Shown here: positions 24,115 to 37,558 of the stretch, one piece after another
Numbering within the stretch: the stretch's first letter is position 1
Layout of the letters: each line of letters starts with the position of its first letter
NCBI GenBank assembly: GCA_023515745.1
Contig: JALECJ010000056.1
Span: 1 to 64,000, forward strand
Direction of reading: 5' to 3'
Source of the DNA: Amoeboaphelidium protococcarum
Lineage: Eukaryota > Aphelidiomycota > Aphelidea
Length of the DNA stretch: 64,000 bases
Notes under the pieces: model-generated
What the model was told of the DNA's origin: nothing
Seen by the model: only the letters and a program-made list of their open reading frames with translations
The model's database searches: none
Position numbers and translations under genes: made by a program

Positions 24115-25155
24115 TCAGGCATCAGCAATTAATGCTGACCCCACAGAAATCTCAACCGGAATTAGTACAGCTGATGGCATGCTAACTTACTCCTGGTTAC
24201 TTCGATTTTGCTAGACCATCTCCATCATATGATTTCCACAAACGGCGAGAAACATCACCACTCCTGACAATGAGGGAGAAATAAGCAGAATTCCGTATGG
24301 ACTGCGCCAAAATGGACTTGGTTCGGTCTATAGTTCAGCAGCCGTTTACTAAACTTGAACTATACTACAATACAACGCATAACTTTTCGATGCTCCATAA
24401 ACTGTGGCTTGAATTATAGCCAGAACAAAGAAAAGTATAGACCATATAGATATCGGAGATCGGGATCCTGTAGTAGCAAGCGCATTTACTCGTTGTTTGA
24501 ACATTATATTTAGTACCAGAAATCCTGCTGGAATAAGAACACCAGGCACCAGGATAGATATAGACTGCAGATATATCGTTAGTAACAGGAAGTAATACAC
24601 TCTGGACGTAATTAGAATCATAGAGATTAGCACAATGAATTGAACGATGGTAAACGCAATCACACCGCTAACAATTCTCCATCGATGCACATAGTATGCA
24701 TTACTGACTTTAAGTGCCAACTATGACACGACTTCATTCACTTTAGAAGTGCCGAGACTAAGCGACGCTTTAAAGGAAGGGCTGCCAGGCTAATCAGTAG
24801 CAAAAAGAGCTATATTACGCATCAGCAGATCAGCGATATAGTATGTAACTAGAATTACAGCGATACCAGATATAGCAGCTTGAGTGAGCCATAGATGAGC
24901 ATTGCTGTCAAACATAAAGTGCAAAGATTATCCCAACATTTGATACGACATGTGAGCTATTGCTATGCTTAAGAGGTGACCTGCAGATGCAAGACATACA
25001 ACTACGAGCAAAGACATTGCACTTATACTAACATTACCTTTCATATATATTTACATACATCCCACGTAGTATATCACTACAATACTCCCAATGAGGCTGA
25101 AGAAATGCATCATAATCACCGCAGTGAGAAACGCCTCATCTGAAATTGAAGCCAT
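24115..25155 (-). CDS. Seven-transmembrane protein, receptor-like
   Basis: 346 residues, intronless. Seven hydrophobic helices can be placed at about 8-32, 42-68, 88-112, 158-182, 185-214, 232-255 and 282-305, with a Ser-rich loop between helices 3 and 4 and a polar, Gln-rich C-terminal tail. The short extracellular N-terminus and 7TM layout suggest a G-protein-coupled-receptor-like protein, but I see no DRY or NPxxY signature and cannot name a family. Confidence 0.6.
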
Positions 25156-25463
25156 CTGTCTCCTTGAATGATATCACACAAAATGCAGAGCGAATGTACA
25201 AAATAATTTAAATTATTAATCACTTTAAATGACAATGATGATAAGATTCTGAAAGTATCAGGAGTAATGAAAGCAGCGAACTTCTAAACTTAATGCATTT
25301 CTATTTTTAGCCAAAACGTCAACAGTTATCCCGTTACGTTTCCAAATACGGTACTGATCGCAACGTCAAGCCATAAAGCGAGATTTCGAGGTGAAACAAC
25401 GCCTCGGCTCTAAGCCTCCAAAGTATTCATTTTCTCTTGCCAGTAGTCCGCCCTTACACTATA
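25156..25463. other. Divergent promoter region (7TM / CYP51)
   Basis: About 300 bp shared between two divergently transcribed genes. No element identified. Confidence 0.4.
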
Positions 25464-27089
25464 ATGTCGTAGTTAGTCAGTCAAGTTGTCAATTACGCTC
25501 AGTAGTCAACCACGAGCACTATTCTGGCCATCGCTGTCGGGCTTGTGCTGGCTGTAGCACTGTCGCGAGTTGTAAGTCTTATTGCATGTTTCGTTGTTTG
25601 TATGAAATTACACCAACTTTTGCGCGGTGTGTAGATTGCATCTCTGTTGGGAACTTCTAATGGAACAAGACATCCACCCATGGTTCCTTATGTCGTTCCA
25701 TTCATTGGAAGTATGATTAGTTTCGGTATGAATCCATTAAAGTTTTTGGAAGAGAATCGCTTAAAGTATGGTGACTGCTTCACCTTTTTGATGTTTGGTC
25801 GTAAGATGACCTACCTGATGGGAGCTGAAGGCAATAACTTTGTCCTGAACACCTGCAAACTCAAGGAAGTGTCTGCGGAAGAGGCGTATAAGCATTTGAC
25901 CGTTCCAGTATTTGGCGAGGGCGTTATCTACGATGTTCCGAACAGTGTCATGATGGAGTAGAAGCGGTTCGTCAAGCATGGTCTTTCACCTGAGAACTTG
26001 CGTCTGTACGTTCCAATGATTGAGAAGGAAACCAGTGAGTACTTTGCCCGTTGGAAGGGAGACACTGGTCGCGCTGAGCTCGCTGAGGCGATTGCCGAGT
26101 TGACCATTCTAACTGCCTCTCGGTGCTTAATGGGCTCCTTCATTCGTGAGCAGCTGTCCGAGACTGTCGCCCAGTTGTATTGCGATTTGGACAAGGGATT
26201 CACGCCTTTAAATTTTCTGTTCAAGTGGCTGCCGCTAGAGTCTTATCGTAAGCGTGATGAGGCTCATATCAAGATGAGAGAACTGTTCTTACGCATTATG
26301 AAAGATCGCCGTGAGAGAGATGAGATGGACAATAGTGATATGATGCAATCTCTAATGGACTGTGAGTACCGCGATGGTAGAAAGATGAATGACAAGGAAG
26401 TTGCATGTCTGATGATTGCTCTCTTGATGGCTGGTTAACATACTTCGAGTACTACCGCAACGTGGTGTCTATCGTATTTGGCGCAGGACAAGGAGTTGAG
26501 ACAACGTCTGCTTCAGGAGTAGAAGGAAGTCCTTGGCGATGATTTATCGGCCCCTCTGGACTATGAAGCACTGAAAAGTATGGAATTGCTGGATCGCTGC
26601 GTAAAGGAAACTCTTCGTCTGAAGCCTCCAATTATCACGGTATTACGCAAAGTTATGAGCGATGTACAGTACAAGGATTACACTATACCAGAGGGTAATT
26701 TTGTTTGCGTCGCGCCATCGCTGGCTCAACTTGACAGCTCTCTGTGGGGTGAGGATGTGAGTAAATTCACCCCTGACCGTTTCAATGAGTGCCAGAATCC
26801 AGGATTGTCCAAGTGCCTCGGCCATGGAGCATCATCGTCTTACTTACCGTTTGGAGCCGGACGTCATCGTTGTATTGGAGAGGCGTTCGCGTATGTGCAA
26901 CTTAAGACTATCATTGCTACATTTATCAGAATGTTTGATTTTGAATTCCCTGCTGGTGGTAAGGGATTTCCAGACACTGATTTCACCACTTTGATTGTGA
27001 TGCCAGTCAAGCCTGTGGATGTTGAGTATAAGCGCAGAACTTCTCTTGGTGCCAATGATACAACTGCTGGATTGCAAACGGAAGAGTGA
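25464..27089 (+). CDS. CYP51: Sterol 14-alpha-demethylase, cytochrome P450 family 51
   Basis: Two exons, 25464-25571 and 25635-27089, with a 63-nt intron ending GTGTGTAG; 520 residues. Removes the 14-alpha methyl group of lanosterol/eburicol in sterol synthesis, anchored in the ER by an N-terminal helix (about 18-35). CYP51 signatures: FGRKMTYLMGAEGNNFVLN in the substrate region, AGQHTSSTT in helix I (Gln from UAA), ETLRLKPP (ExxR), and heme loop YLPFGAGRHRCIGE with Cys449. Convergent with biotin protein ligase, 3' ends 85 nt apart. Its presence implies de novo sterol synthesis, which argues against a ciliate. Confidence 0.97.
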
Positions 27090-27174
27090 TTTACTGCTAA
27101 CATTAAGAGTGAAACGATAATGAGTATATGATAACCGATATTGCATTTGTGTGTATATACATATTTACAATTCA

Positions 27175-28656
27175 TCATAGCTTAGTGGATAATAGATTTC
27201 GTGTAATGTCGAATCTATTACCATCCGGCTAAAGCTGGTATTACTAACCAGCCGCATCTGCAGCCAAAAGGAAACCGTCATCTCCTATCCCCTTAATAGT
27301 GACTTCTTTTCGTTAATCTACTTCTCCATCGAGTTAAACAGATACTTTCTAATTAGAATGAAGCCAATGTATATAGTACTCTTACTTGAATTGATCTATT
27401 CCAGAGTTAAAGAAGCTATGATAGATTACAGTATACTAATTCATGATTTCAGCACAGAGAACCTCCTTACTCAGCTCAAGTGTCTGGGTGGCATCATATT
27501 GCTTGAATACTGACTGAATACTAACTGTTGGTCTATCATTATATACGTTGAGCCCGCATCCAATAATCACCTTACACGTATTCCCAAGTTGCGGAGACAC
27601 CAAAATGCCACCGACTTTAATTTGTTAAGAATTGCCGTCTTGTTATTATACGGCAACATAGATGTCATTAGGCCACTTGATCGCGATAGGAAATGCATTA
27701 CTTTGCGCAATCTACTTAACAGCCTTCACCACAGCCAGCGACATAATGTATTAGAGAAATACCACTTTGAGCATATCACCGCAGTCATAGTTGTGGATAA
27801 AAGAGAACTAAAGTGCTCCCTGGTCAGAGATCCAACTGTTCCCGCTTCTACCTCGGCCATTCGACTAATTGTCGGCAACCACCAAAGTCCCATCAGGTAC
27901 CAATGACTGAAACTTGTAATTATCAACCAGCAGCGATTAAGTTGACTTTAACTCACGCGAGGTAATAAGGTAGCTAATCATTGAATCTGGCTGCAGCTAT
28001 TAGAAGAACACATCAGCGTTAAACTAGCTTGATCCTCTTTACTTTAAGTCATCTTTAATCTCAATCTTAAGCTCATTATCACCTTCATCCTAATCGCTTC
28101 CAGACAAAGTTGACGTTTAATGGGGAGAGAAGCGAAAGCTCTCAGCGGAATCTGTAAACTTTTATACGCCGTGTACTGACTGTATGAATGACTGACGTTG
28201 CTATCCAGTTCTAAAATACATTGCTAGACTAGATCTATCAGCAGACGTGCCAAAATCAATCGTATTGTCGTGCAGCGATAGTAGGCCTGCTTAGATGAGA
28301 CGCGTTTTAAGATAATCATCACCAATTTACATATCCAACAGTAAGACTTCCACTTCATTGTTAACAAATTAACGCCATTACCACGATGAAGATGCCAAAA
28401 TTTTACCACCAGAAGAGACATAATCTTGCAATCGCCGCTTAATATAAATCTAGCGTAGATTTGACAGCGTGTTGATTGCAGGTAGTTGGTGCAAAATCAA
28501 GGCAGCACAAGATCCTTCCCACGGAGATTTCCATAATAGAGATAGATCTGAGACCAGCGAGACATCATAATACCTCAACAGATTCTTTAGTTTCAGGCAA
28601 AAGTCTGAGCTCTTTCCCTCAGTGCAAGACAAGAATAGAATATTAATTTTCTTCAT
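27175..28656 (-). CDS. BPL1: Biotin protein ligase (holocarboxylase synthetase)
   Basis: Intronless, 493 residues. Activates biotin with ATP and attaches it to the lysine of carboxylases. The C-terminal catalytic domain shows the adenylate-binding motif NGRGRSGNSW, then KWPNDIY and KVGGILV with the catalytic Lys, and IGCGLNVYNDRPT. The N-terminal half resembles the glutamine-amidotransferase-like domain of fungal Bpl1 (MKKINILFLSCTEG, HQLPAINTLS) but is degenerate. A client, propionyl-CoA carboxylase alpha chain, lies in this window at 47.4 kb. More than 30 Gln codons are UAA/UAG. Confidence 0.94.
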
Positions 28657-28806
28657 GATTTGATGCCACAATAGGTGTTTAGATTTCAGTTTGGAGGTTG
28701 TAGTTGATGAAGCTGGAAATTTAGAAGCGCTCTCGTAACTTGAAAGATTATATGGAAATCAAAGAGACATCAGACTCGAATGATTGATATTATAATCTGA
28801 CGGCAA

Positions 28807-30684
28807 TCAACAAGTTATTACATTACATCTCTCTAAAATTGATTTAATCTTTAAAGAGTCTTTGTAATTGTTATGACCGTCTATGATATCCGAACAGTCA
28901 ACATTAACTAAATTATTGCCCCTCGAAGGCTTTGTATCAACATCTTTCAATCCAGCGATACTACCAAAAGACGTGGCTCTAAACAGAAATCCCAGTATCC
29001 AATCTTTATTCGAATATGCGTTGTAGATCTTGTTTGCCACCATCATCTACACTCTACGCCACTCTTCTTGAGATGCAGCAATTGGAGCACCAATCAACAC
29101 AACATCAGATACTATACCGAACGCATCAACATCCTGACTACTGACAGCACGCTCATACAACTAGAGAAGTGCAAAGTATATAACTCTTGCACCGGCGCTA
29201 GTTCCAATAAGTTTAATCGGTCTGTGACCATGAAGACGTTCAAACAAGATGTCACCCAGAATTTATCCAGCCTTGAAGGAGCGATCCATCACTATAGACC
29301 AAGGGTTATCCACTAGGGAGGCGATTTTCAACAGAGACAGTGGCCATGCAACAGCAAGCATCACATTAGCCAGTATCGTTCTCATCAAAACTTGACGCGT
29401 CAGATAACCAACAGCTTCAGTCTTTATCAGCTCTTCAACTGCATTACCCATGGCCATCAACTCTTTACTCTCAAACACTAAGGACAGACATTCACCATTC
29501 AAGCACTAGTTCTACTGATCTGCTTATGTTCTGGCAAGTAAACATTACCACACACCGAGTGCATCTGTCAGCTGAGTCATCCATCCAGATATTGCTATAG
29601 TGACGAAGGGAGATTTAGTGGCGGATAAAGGATCCTCTTGAAGCTCTTCGGAAGATGGCAGAGGAGACTATAACGTCTACTACTATTTTTTCTTTGAGAA
29701 CCAGCCACCACTCTATTGCAACATATCCTCAGGAATAGAAGTATCCACGTCGATAAACTTAAATTCCTGAATACCACGCGATTTATATTCCATCTTCATC
29801 CCGGCAATACTGGCACCCGTGACACCAAAGACGGAGCCAATTAACGCCAGGCCAGAAGTTCCCCCTAGGAAAGCTAGAGTTCCGGCACCTATTCCAATAG
29901 AGCCCCCGAGACCGATTAGAGCACCAGCTACTAATGGTGCAGCCAATCCTCCCGTAATACCAACTAACAGTCCTCCTGCAGCCACACCGGCTCCAATTGT
30001 CCACATTCTTTTATTTTTATTACGCGTCGAATGCTCCCCAATAATCTTGTCATGATTGTCTGATTATGAAGCCAATTATTAGGCATATACTTGTAACTGC
30101 ACCTGCCGACTCAGATTCAATTCCAAAGTTATAGTATCTAAGGATGTCACATTAGCGAGTTGCATCACCTGATGAAATAAACATTGAGAGCGAGCGTCAT
30201 AGACGGCTCCATTTTATATAGATGCCATGAATAGTAATTCACCAATTAAAGAAGAATCTATTGAAAACAGCCCATTAGTTAAAGTGCCTTCATCCAATAC
30301 TTAATCTTCTAAATCAAGATCGTTCAAAGTCAACGGCGCGCTTCTTTAGATATCGACTACTGCGCTGATTCCCATCAAAAGCGATTCCGACCAATTCCTG
30401 TAGCTCTGCATATATAGTTGGAATTCATCCAATTTTTCGTTGAACTATGCTTTATTACCATCTAAATTCTTGCTTTTGTTACCGGTGAAGGTAAAAAAAG
30501 ATGATTTAGACTTGTTTGACTGTACCACTTACTATTAATCTGCATTGACGCGTTGATTATCATCCTTGAGCTCAGCTTTCAGTCGCTCAGCATTGCAATA
30601 AATGTCCCATAAAAGAATTTCTATTATACGCAGAAAGCATTCCTTCTGCACCTAAGTTAACACTTTCAATTTATCTTGTTCCAT
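28807..30684 (-). CDS. TMCO4/DUF726-family alpha/beta hydrolase
   Basis: Intronless, 625 residues. A helical N-terminal half with a Gln-rich patch precedes a Gly-rich hydrophobic hairpin (about 227-290, GVAAGGLLVGITGGLAAPLV), typical of DUF726 proteins. The hydrolase part follows: ISGWM, WPLSLLKIASLVDNPW, nucleophile elbow GTSAGARVIY, then IGAPI, YSNKDWILGFLFRA and NVDCSDIIDGHNNY supplying likely acid and His. The family includes yeast Mil1/Yfl034w and human TMCO4; lipid-related activity is suspected in the family but not settled. The conserved Ser is present, so the enzyme is probably active. Confidence 0.9.
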
Positions 30685-30960
30685 CCCGCTACTATCAGTA
30701 ACACTCTGACTGAAACAATGACAATGGAGACAACAACTCTGGGATTTCCCAAAAGCGAAAGATCTCCAAATTTAATCGAAATGGGAGATTTTTGTGGTTT
30801 AAAGAAAGAAACTGGAGAGATTTCGAGTCAGCATTGCGCCCACTTTTGATGAATACAGCGTAATGATCATTATAGTCATCAGTCATCACTTAAAGACAAC
30901 GAAATGCGCATTTAATAATAATCTATTGTTACAAGATAGTCATCAATTGAATTTACAGAA

Positions 30961-31809
30961 TCATTTATTACAACTTTGTACAGTAACCTGGACGTATCCA
31001 GTGAGGTGATACATAATGGCGGAGATAGTCAGTGTATAAAACGCGCCAAATATGCCCATCATCCATAAGGCAAAAGACCGAATTTCCACCGGTTCTTTAA
31101 AGATGTACGTGTTCATGACTATAACGTAGTTGGTGGTGGGATTCATACGAGCCATTGCGAGAGCATCCATGTGACTTGACACGATCATTGAGAGACACGC
31201 CACAAACAACACGGCGATAGATATGGAGAGAATGGAGACTAGACAGAGCATTGACTTATCTGCTCGCAGTGCTTTGAGGGGACGCATTGGTGAGAGGTGT
31301 ATTTTATAATTCTGCATACATCTAGTGCATTTCAAGAGGGAATCTAATACATATGTTTGTGGATAGAACAATCGCTAAATGTCTTACAGAATATTTTAAA
31401 CTGTACTAGTGCTTTGACCCAACTATGTCATCCTTGCACCATTATAAATGTCACCATCATCCCGAGTTATTTATGTTTTATTCTGTTATTGTTGTCTTAA
31501 TGACACAAAATCAGCCACTTGACAATCCAGGATATTCCGACTACTGAATACATCGTAAATCAACATTGGAAATCCGGCTTGTGCCGCAGAGTCTTTAATG
31601 ATATTAGTCACGTATAAATCTATGCAATTCTGATGGATATACTGTAGATCAGGATCTTTACATCCAGTACATACTTATACGAGAGGATCTCTACAATCTG
31701 GGCCGCTATCAGACTCCCAGCACGCCCAGCATCTGCGTTCATCATTATCACTTTAACAATTACTGACGCTATTCAACTCACTCGATGATTAAACTTTTTA
31801 GTATTCCAT
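30961..31809 (-). CDS. MARCH-like membrane E3 ubiquitin ligase (RING-CH plus two helices)
   Basis: 282 residues, one frame when UAA/UAG are read as Gln. The N-terminus has a variant RING-CH: RRCWACWES, DCRDPLVQVCTGC, then IHQNC, and a later CTRC that may supply the last zinc pair. Two transmembrane helices follow (about 185-210, LVSILSISIAVLFVACLSMIV, and 245-270). RING-CH followed by two helices is the layout of MARCH proteins, which ubiquitinate membrane cargo. The long insertion before the last Cys pair and loose spacing make the zinc fold unusual; family call is by architecture. Confidence 0.55.
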
Positions 31810-32131
31810 TTTATTACCTAATATAGTCTTGATAAATAAATCAAATTAAGGTATAGCGATTTTGAAATTGATATATAGCCAATCAATTTAATAAAGAGGA
31901 TAGATATACAGTGTAATTTTTAACTGAGTGAGAAGGACAAGTGATACAAAACATGGAAAAGGTCGATCACTTTCATTCAACGCGTGACACTTTCAGTGAT
32001 GCTATAATTAACAACAGTGTTCGAATCAGACTCAACCATAATAGTCTTAATATACCAAAATAGCAACAATATAGAATTATTATTATTATTCTCAAAAAAT
32101 TCACAAAACCTGACACATACGGCAAAACTGT
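31810..32131. other. Intergenic, AT-rich
   Basis: Lies between two minus-strand genes; no gene supported. Confidence 0.35.
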
Positions 32132-33685
<1,554 letters not shown>

Positions 33686-34169
33686 ATTGGATTCAGTGTA
33701 ATCTGCAATTTAAACTGGATTGTACAAACTATACAGAGTTCTTAGAATTCGTGGAGAGGAGAGAAAACTAAGAGGGAAAGAGAAATCGCGACGATCAAAG
33801 TTTCACCGATCTTCGGAACTGACTGCTGATCACTAACAGAGGGAACACGCTTCATCTTACTTACAAGGGACAGCTCACCTCACTCACTCATAATGATTTT
33901 AATGACGCAGACGCAATGATTTATGCTACATAATATTCACTTGAGCCGCTGTACATACTTTCTAGGACCGAGGTAGATTCAGGTACTTCTTTACTATGTT
34001 GCAGACTGACAGAGAATCTGTGTTGAAGTGATAAAGTTATAAAGCTATGCGTTTCATTTATCATTAAATCTTCTCAATATAATGTTTAAGTAGACCTCTT
34101 AAACTTTAAAGCACAATACTGCGATCGATGATCAAAGATTGATCTCGTTATAAGGCAATTTCAATCGGT
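33686..34169. other. Divergent promoter region (PFKFB / CDC6)
   Basis: No gene. Purine-rich near the PFKFB start (GAGAGGAGAGAAAACTAAGAG). No further element named. Confidence 0.4.
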
Positions 34170-36107
34170 ATGGATTCAGTTGTGAAACGTACGTTTCACA
34201 ACAGAAAGTTACAGAGAGATAGAGATCGTTTCATTGTTTCAGCACCGGGAGCCTTTGATCGTTTCAAAACAAAGACGACATACACAGCTTTACTTTCTCT
34301 ATGTAACACTGTAGTAATTAACTCAGTAATATCCCAGTTAAAATATGAAGACTCGGTAAGTATCAAGCTTATTGGTAAATTGATTGACTTTATCTTTCAG
34401 TTGTGTAGTTCGTCTAAACGATTGAGAGAAAATGATGCTCCAATGTTGCCGGAGAATGATACTCCAACTAAAAGAGTGCGGTCTGTTCAGAAGGTTAATA
34501 TCAAGGAGAAGACACTGCCAATATTGAAAGATCTTTCTCATTCTAAAAAGTCTTTGGTCAAGAAGAATTAGAATGTCAAGTCTGCAAAGAATGATTTATC
34601 TATACAGAAATAAGGTGATAAGACGTCGGATTCTGACTCCGCCTCTAACCACTCTCAAGACTCCTTTATGGATGCTCTACATTATGCTAAATCCACATTC
34701 AGAACTGGATATTTGCCTTAATAAGCTGTTGGGAGAGATTAACAAGAAGCTTTAATTAATAGTTTTCTGAATGATAATATCAAGGCAAAAGCCAGCAAAT
34801 CTCTTTATATCAGTGGCTCTCCCGGGTGTGGTAAAACCATGTTGGTTGAAAGCATATTGAGTCGAATTGAAAATAATGCCTAGTCTGCTAAGAGTAAGTA
34901 ACTAAAAGTTATAAAGCTAAATTGCATGATATGTGGTAATAACGTCAACTCTATTTGGGAGAAATTGGCATCAGTTCTTGGTTAAAATACGCGTAATTCA
35001 GGAGATGATGCGATGTAGTTGGTGAAAAAGTATCTTACAGTTCCTGGTAAAAGTAAGTAGTTTGTTATTCTCATGTTGGATGAAGTGGATCAATTGATCA
35101 ACTAGAATGCTGAAATACTGTTCAACTTGTTCAGCTGGATCGGTATTCCTAAAAGTAGATATTTGCTAATTGGTATTGCCAACTCCATTGATTTAAGTGA
35201 GCGCCTAATTGCCCGTTTGCAGGCGTTAAATTGTGCTCCCACTCAGGTTGCCTTTTCAGCGTACTCCGCATCAGATATCAAAGCAATTATCACAGGTAGA
35301 CTGGATGAGATCAAACTGAAGTTTCCAAGTGCTGGAGATTTATTTCATCCGGCGGCTATTGAATTGTGTGCACGCAAAGTTGCTGTGTTTGGAGATTTTA
35401 GACGCGCGTTAGATCTGTGTAGAATGGCTCTAGAAATGCTAGAATTGGAATGCAATGATGGTGATAAAGAAAATGCTTCAGCATTAAGTCGTCAAGTCGG
35501 CATTCAACATATGGTGAAGGTTATTGATAGATCTTTTGGATCAGTAAATGCCTCTGTTAAAAAGTTGAAAGAACTGAGTGCTAATGAGAAGGCTGTCCTT
35601 GCAGTGTTGGCATCTGTTCTGTTTAGTGACTAGCCAGTTGAAACCTCAATGTTGCGCACGTATGAGATATTCAAAACTGTGTGCAATCGTTAGAAAACTC
35701 TGAACATGCTGTCAAGAAGTGAATACGTTGATATGATTATGTCACTGGAAAATGCCGGTCTTATTGAGCCTGCGAAGAAAACGGCTAATGCTGTGGGACG
35801 ATCTTTGTCCAACTCGAGCACTCCGTTCAAATAGAATAAGGCGACAATGCCAAGTATTTTCAATACTCCATCTGCAGGCTACAAGAGTAAGTTAACCACC
35901 ACTCCTCAGAGTGCTCGCGCGCCCAAAACTCCCAGCTCCTCCCGTAAACGACAAGTGTCCATCCTGGATCCGTCTGTGAAAATTGCTATAACTGTCTCCG
36001 AGAAGGACCTCAGATTGGCTTTTAGAGACCAAGACCATCTACTAGCAGTTATTGATGAGGGTGTATCTACTGTGCTTAATTAATCCGCAGAAAGTGTATT
36101 TGATTGA
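34170..36107 (+). CDS. CDC6: DNA replication licensing factor Cdc6
   Basis: Exons 34170-34355 and 34401-36107; the 45-nt intron has GTAAGT and TTTCAG but is in frame, so retention would only add 15 residues (630 versus 645). Cdc6 loads MCM helicase on ORC-bound origins. Basic, Lys/Ser-rich N-terminus; ORC/Cdc6 entry motif QQAVGRDQQ; Walker A GSPGCGKT; Walker B LMLDEVDQL; sensor 1 LIGIANSIDLSERL followed by RLQAL; and a C-terminal winged-helix region. The TPSSSRKRQ and TPQS sites could be CDK targets. Cdc6 and Orc1 are related; the short N-terminus without a BAH domain favours Cdc6. Confidence 0.9.
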
Positions 36108-36326
36108 TGTTGAATTGATGTGTTGTTATAAATAGACGCAAAAGAATGTTGATTTAAAGACTCTTGGTCTCTGGCTAAAAATAATTTCCGTAGATCTTCC
36201 ATTAGAATGCATAATTTAGTTTTAGTTGCTTCTTTGACACTTTTCTATTATATCTCATCTTGGTTAGTTACAACCGTATATAGCTTTAACTATCTATTGC
36301 AGTGCAAGACAAACTGTATATTTCAG

Positions 36327-37099
36327 ATGCAAAAGAGACACAGCCTATCAGAGTTAAGGCATGAGCCTTATCGAAGCAGGAAATCTTCCGAATCATCGAT
36401 ACGAAGCAGCACATCTAGAAGATCATCATTATCCAGCAGTGCAAGTGGCTACTGCGATTATAATCTATTTCCCGATTAAAGTGCATTGTTTGAAGATATG
36501 GACTTAAAATTGAGCGAAGTATCCGCCCCTGTAACTGAAACAGCTTCTACAAACAGTATAAAGAGAGATCAAGATTGGCTTGCACTAGAGTAAGTTTTTT
36601 ATGTTCTAATGGGCTATAATACATTATGTATCTGAGTGCTTATTGTAGTAAGTAAATGAGAAGACTAGAATATAATAGAAATGAGAAAATATATCGCAAT
36701 GAAATAGCAACTTGTTACAAGCAACTGGCGATTTTACTACCACCAACGCGTCTCCACTATCCGCTTCATGATGGCATCTCCCAGCTTCCCGTTGATCTTC
36801 GACAAGGATTGGATTGGTATACAAACGAGTAAGATGGTCAAGTATAGCAGTAGAATATCAATGAAAGTGGAAATAAATGGACCAAGACTTAAATTCTAGC
36901 TAAGGCTGTGGAATATGTACAATGGCTGCAGTTACAAATACAACTGTAGTAACAAAAAGATTCTTTGACACCTGCGATAATGTCTCAGTCTCCATCAAAT
37001 ATCATGAGTGATAAAAGTCCGGCGCGTTTAAAGACCATCGACAGTGAGGTGGATCCTGTGGATTACATCAAGTCTGTAGACTCACTAATATTTGAGTGA
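36327..37099 (+). CDS. bHLH transcription factor
   Basis: Exons 36327-36589 and 36649-37099 with a 59-nt intron ending ATTGTAG; 237 residues. Ser/Arg-rich N-terminus, then a basic-helix-loop-helix: RRLEYNRNEKIYRNEI, helix 1 CYKQLAILLP, a long loop (about 55 residues), helix 2 KWTKTQILAKAVEYVQWLQ with a Gln-rich extension. The basic region lacks the usual Glu of E-box readers at the standard place, and the loop is unusually long, as in fungal SREBP/INO4-type factors. An upstream in-frame ATG (36207) would add a hydrophobic stretch unlikely in a nuclear protein, so I chose 36327. Confidence 0.75.
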
Positions 37100-37558
37100 A
37101 AGAAACGGAGGATATTAGTTAGTTCTTTAAAGATCACCTTAATTTAATTGCTTACTTTTACCGCGTTTAGCGATTGTTAATCACTTTGAAACACATTGTT
37201 CATCACGTTTCTCAGCATACCCCGTAACTATACACTCTTAAGCAGAATATTATATATCAGGCATATGATTTACCAATAAATTTCTAATCGAACGCGATCC
37301 TGGAGCTATCGAAAATCCCGAATTTAGAAAATGTTAATTGAATGTATATTCAAAAACATAAGAATGAGTATTCAAGTGATTAATACGATCAAAGGGGAGC
37401 TGTTACAATGAATGAACGAAAGCATTCACATCACAAGGCGGGTTCTCTCTTTCGCTGTCTCGTCCTGCGTGCCGACCGTTATATCTTTCCACGTTTACTA
37501 ACTCGCCGGTCATTTGATATATTCTAAGTCTTAATTTTATTATCACAACTAAATTAGT
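37100..37558. other. Intergenic region
   Basis: Holds the bHLH terminator and the PDI promoter. No gene supported. Confidence 0.35.

Noticed and set aside
30695-30889. 64-codon minus-strand frame upstream of the TMCO4-like gene
   Set aside because: No motif and no splice link to the downstream gene; treated as 5' flank.
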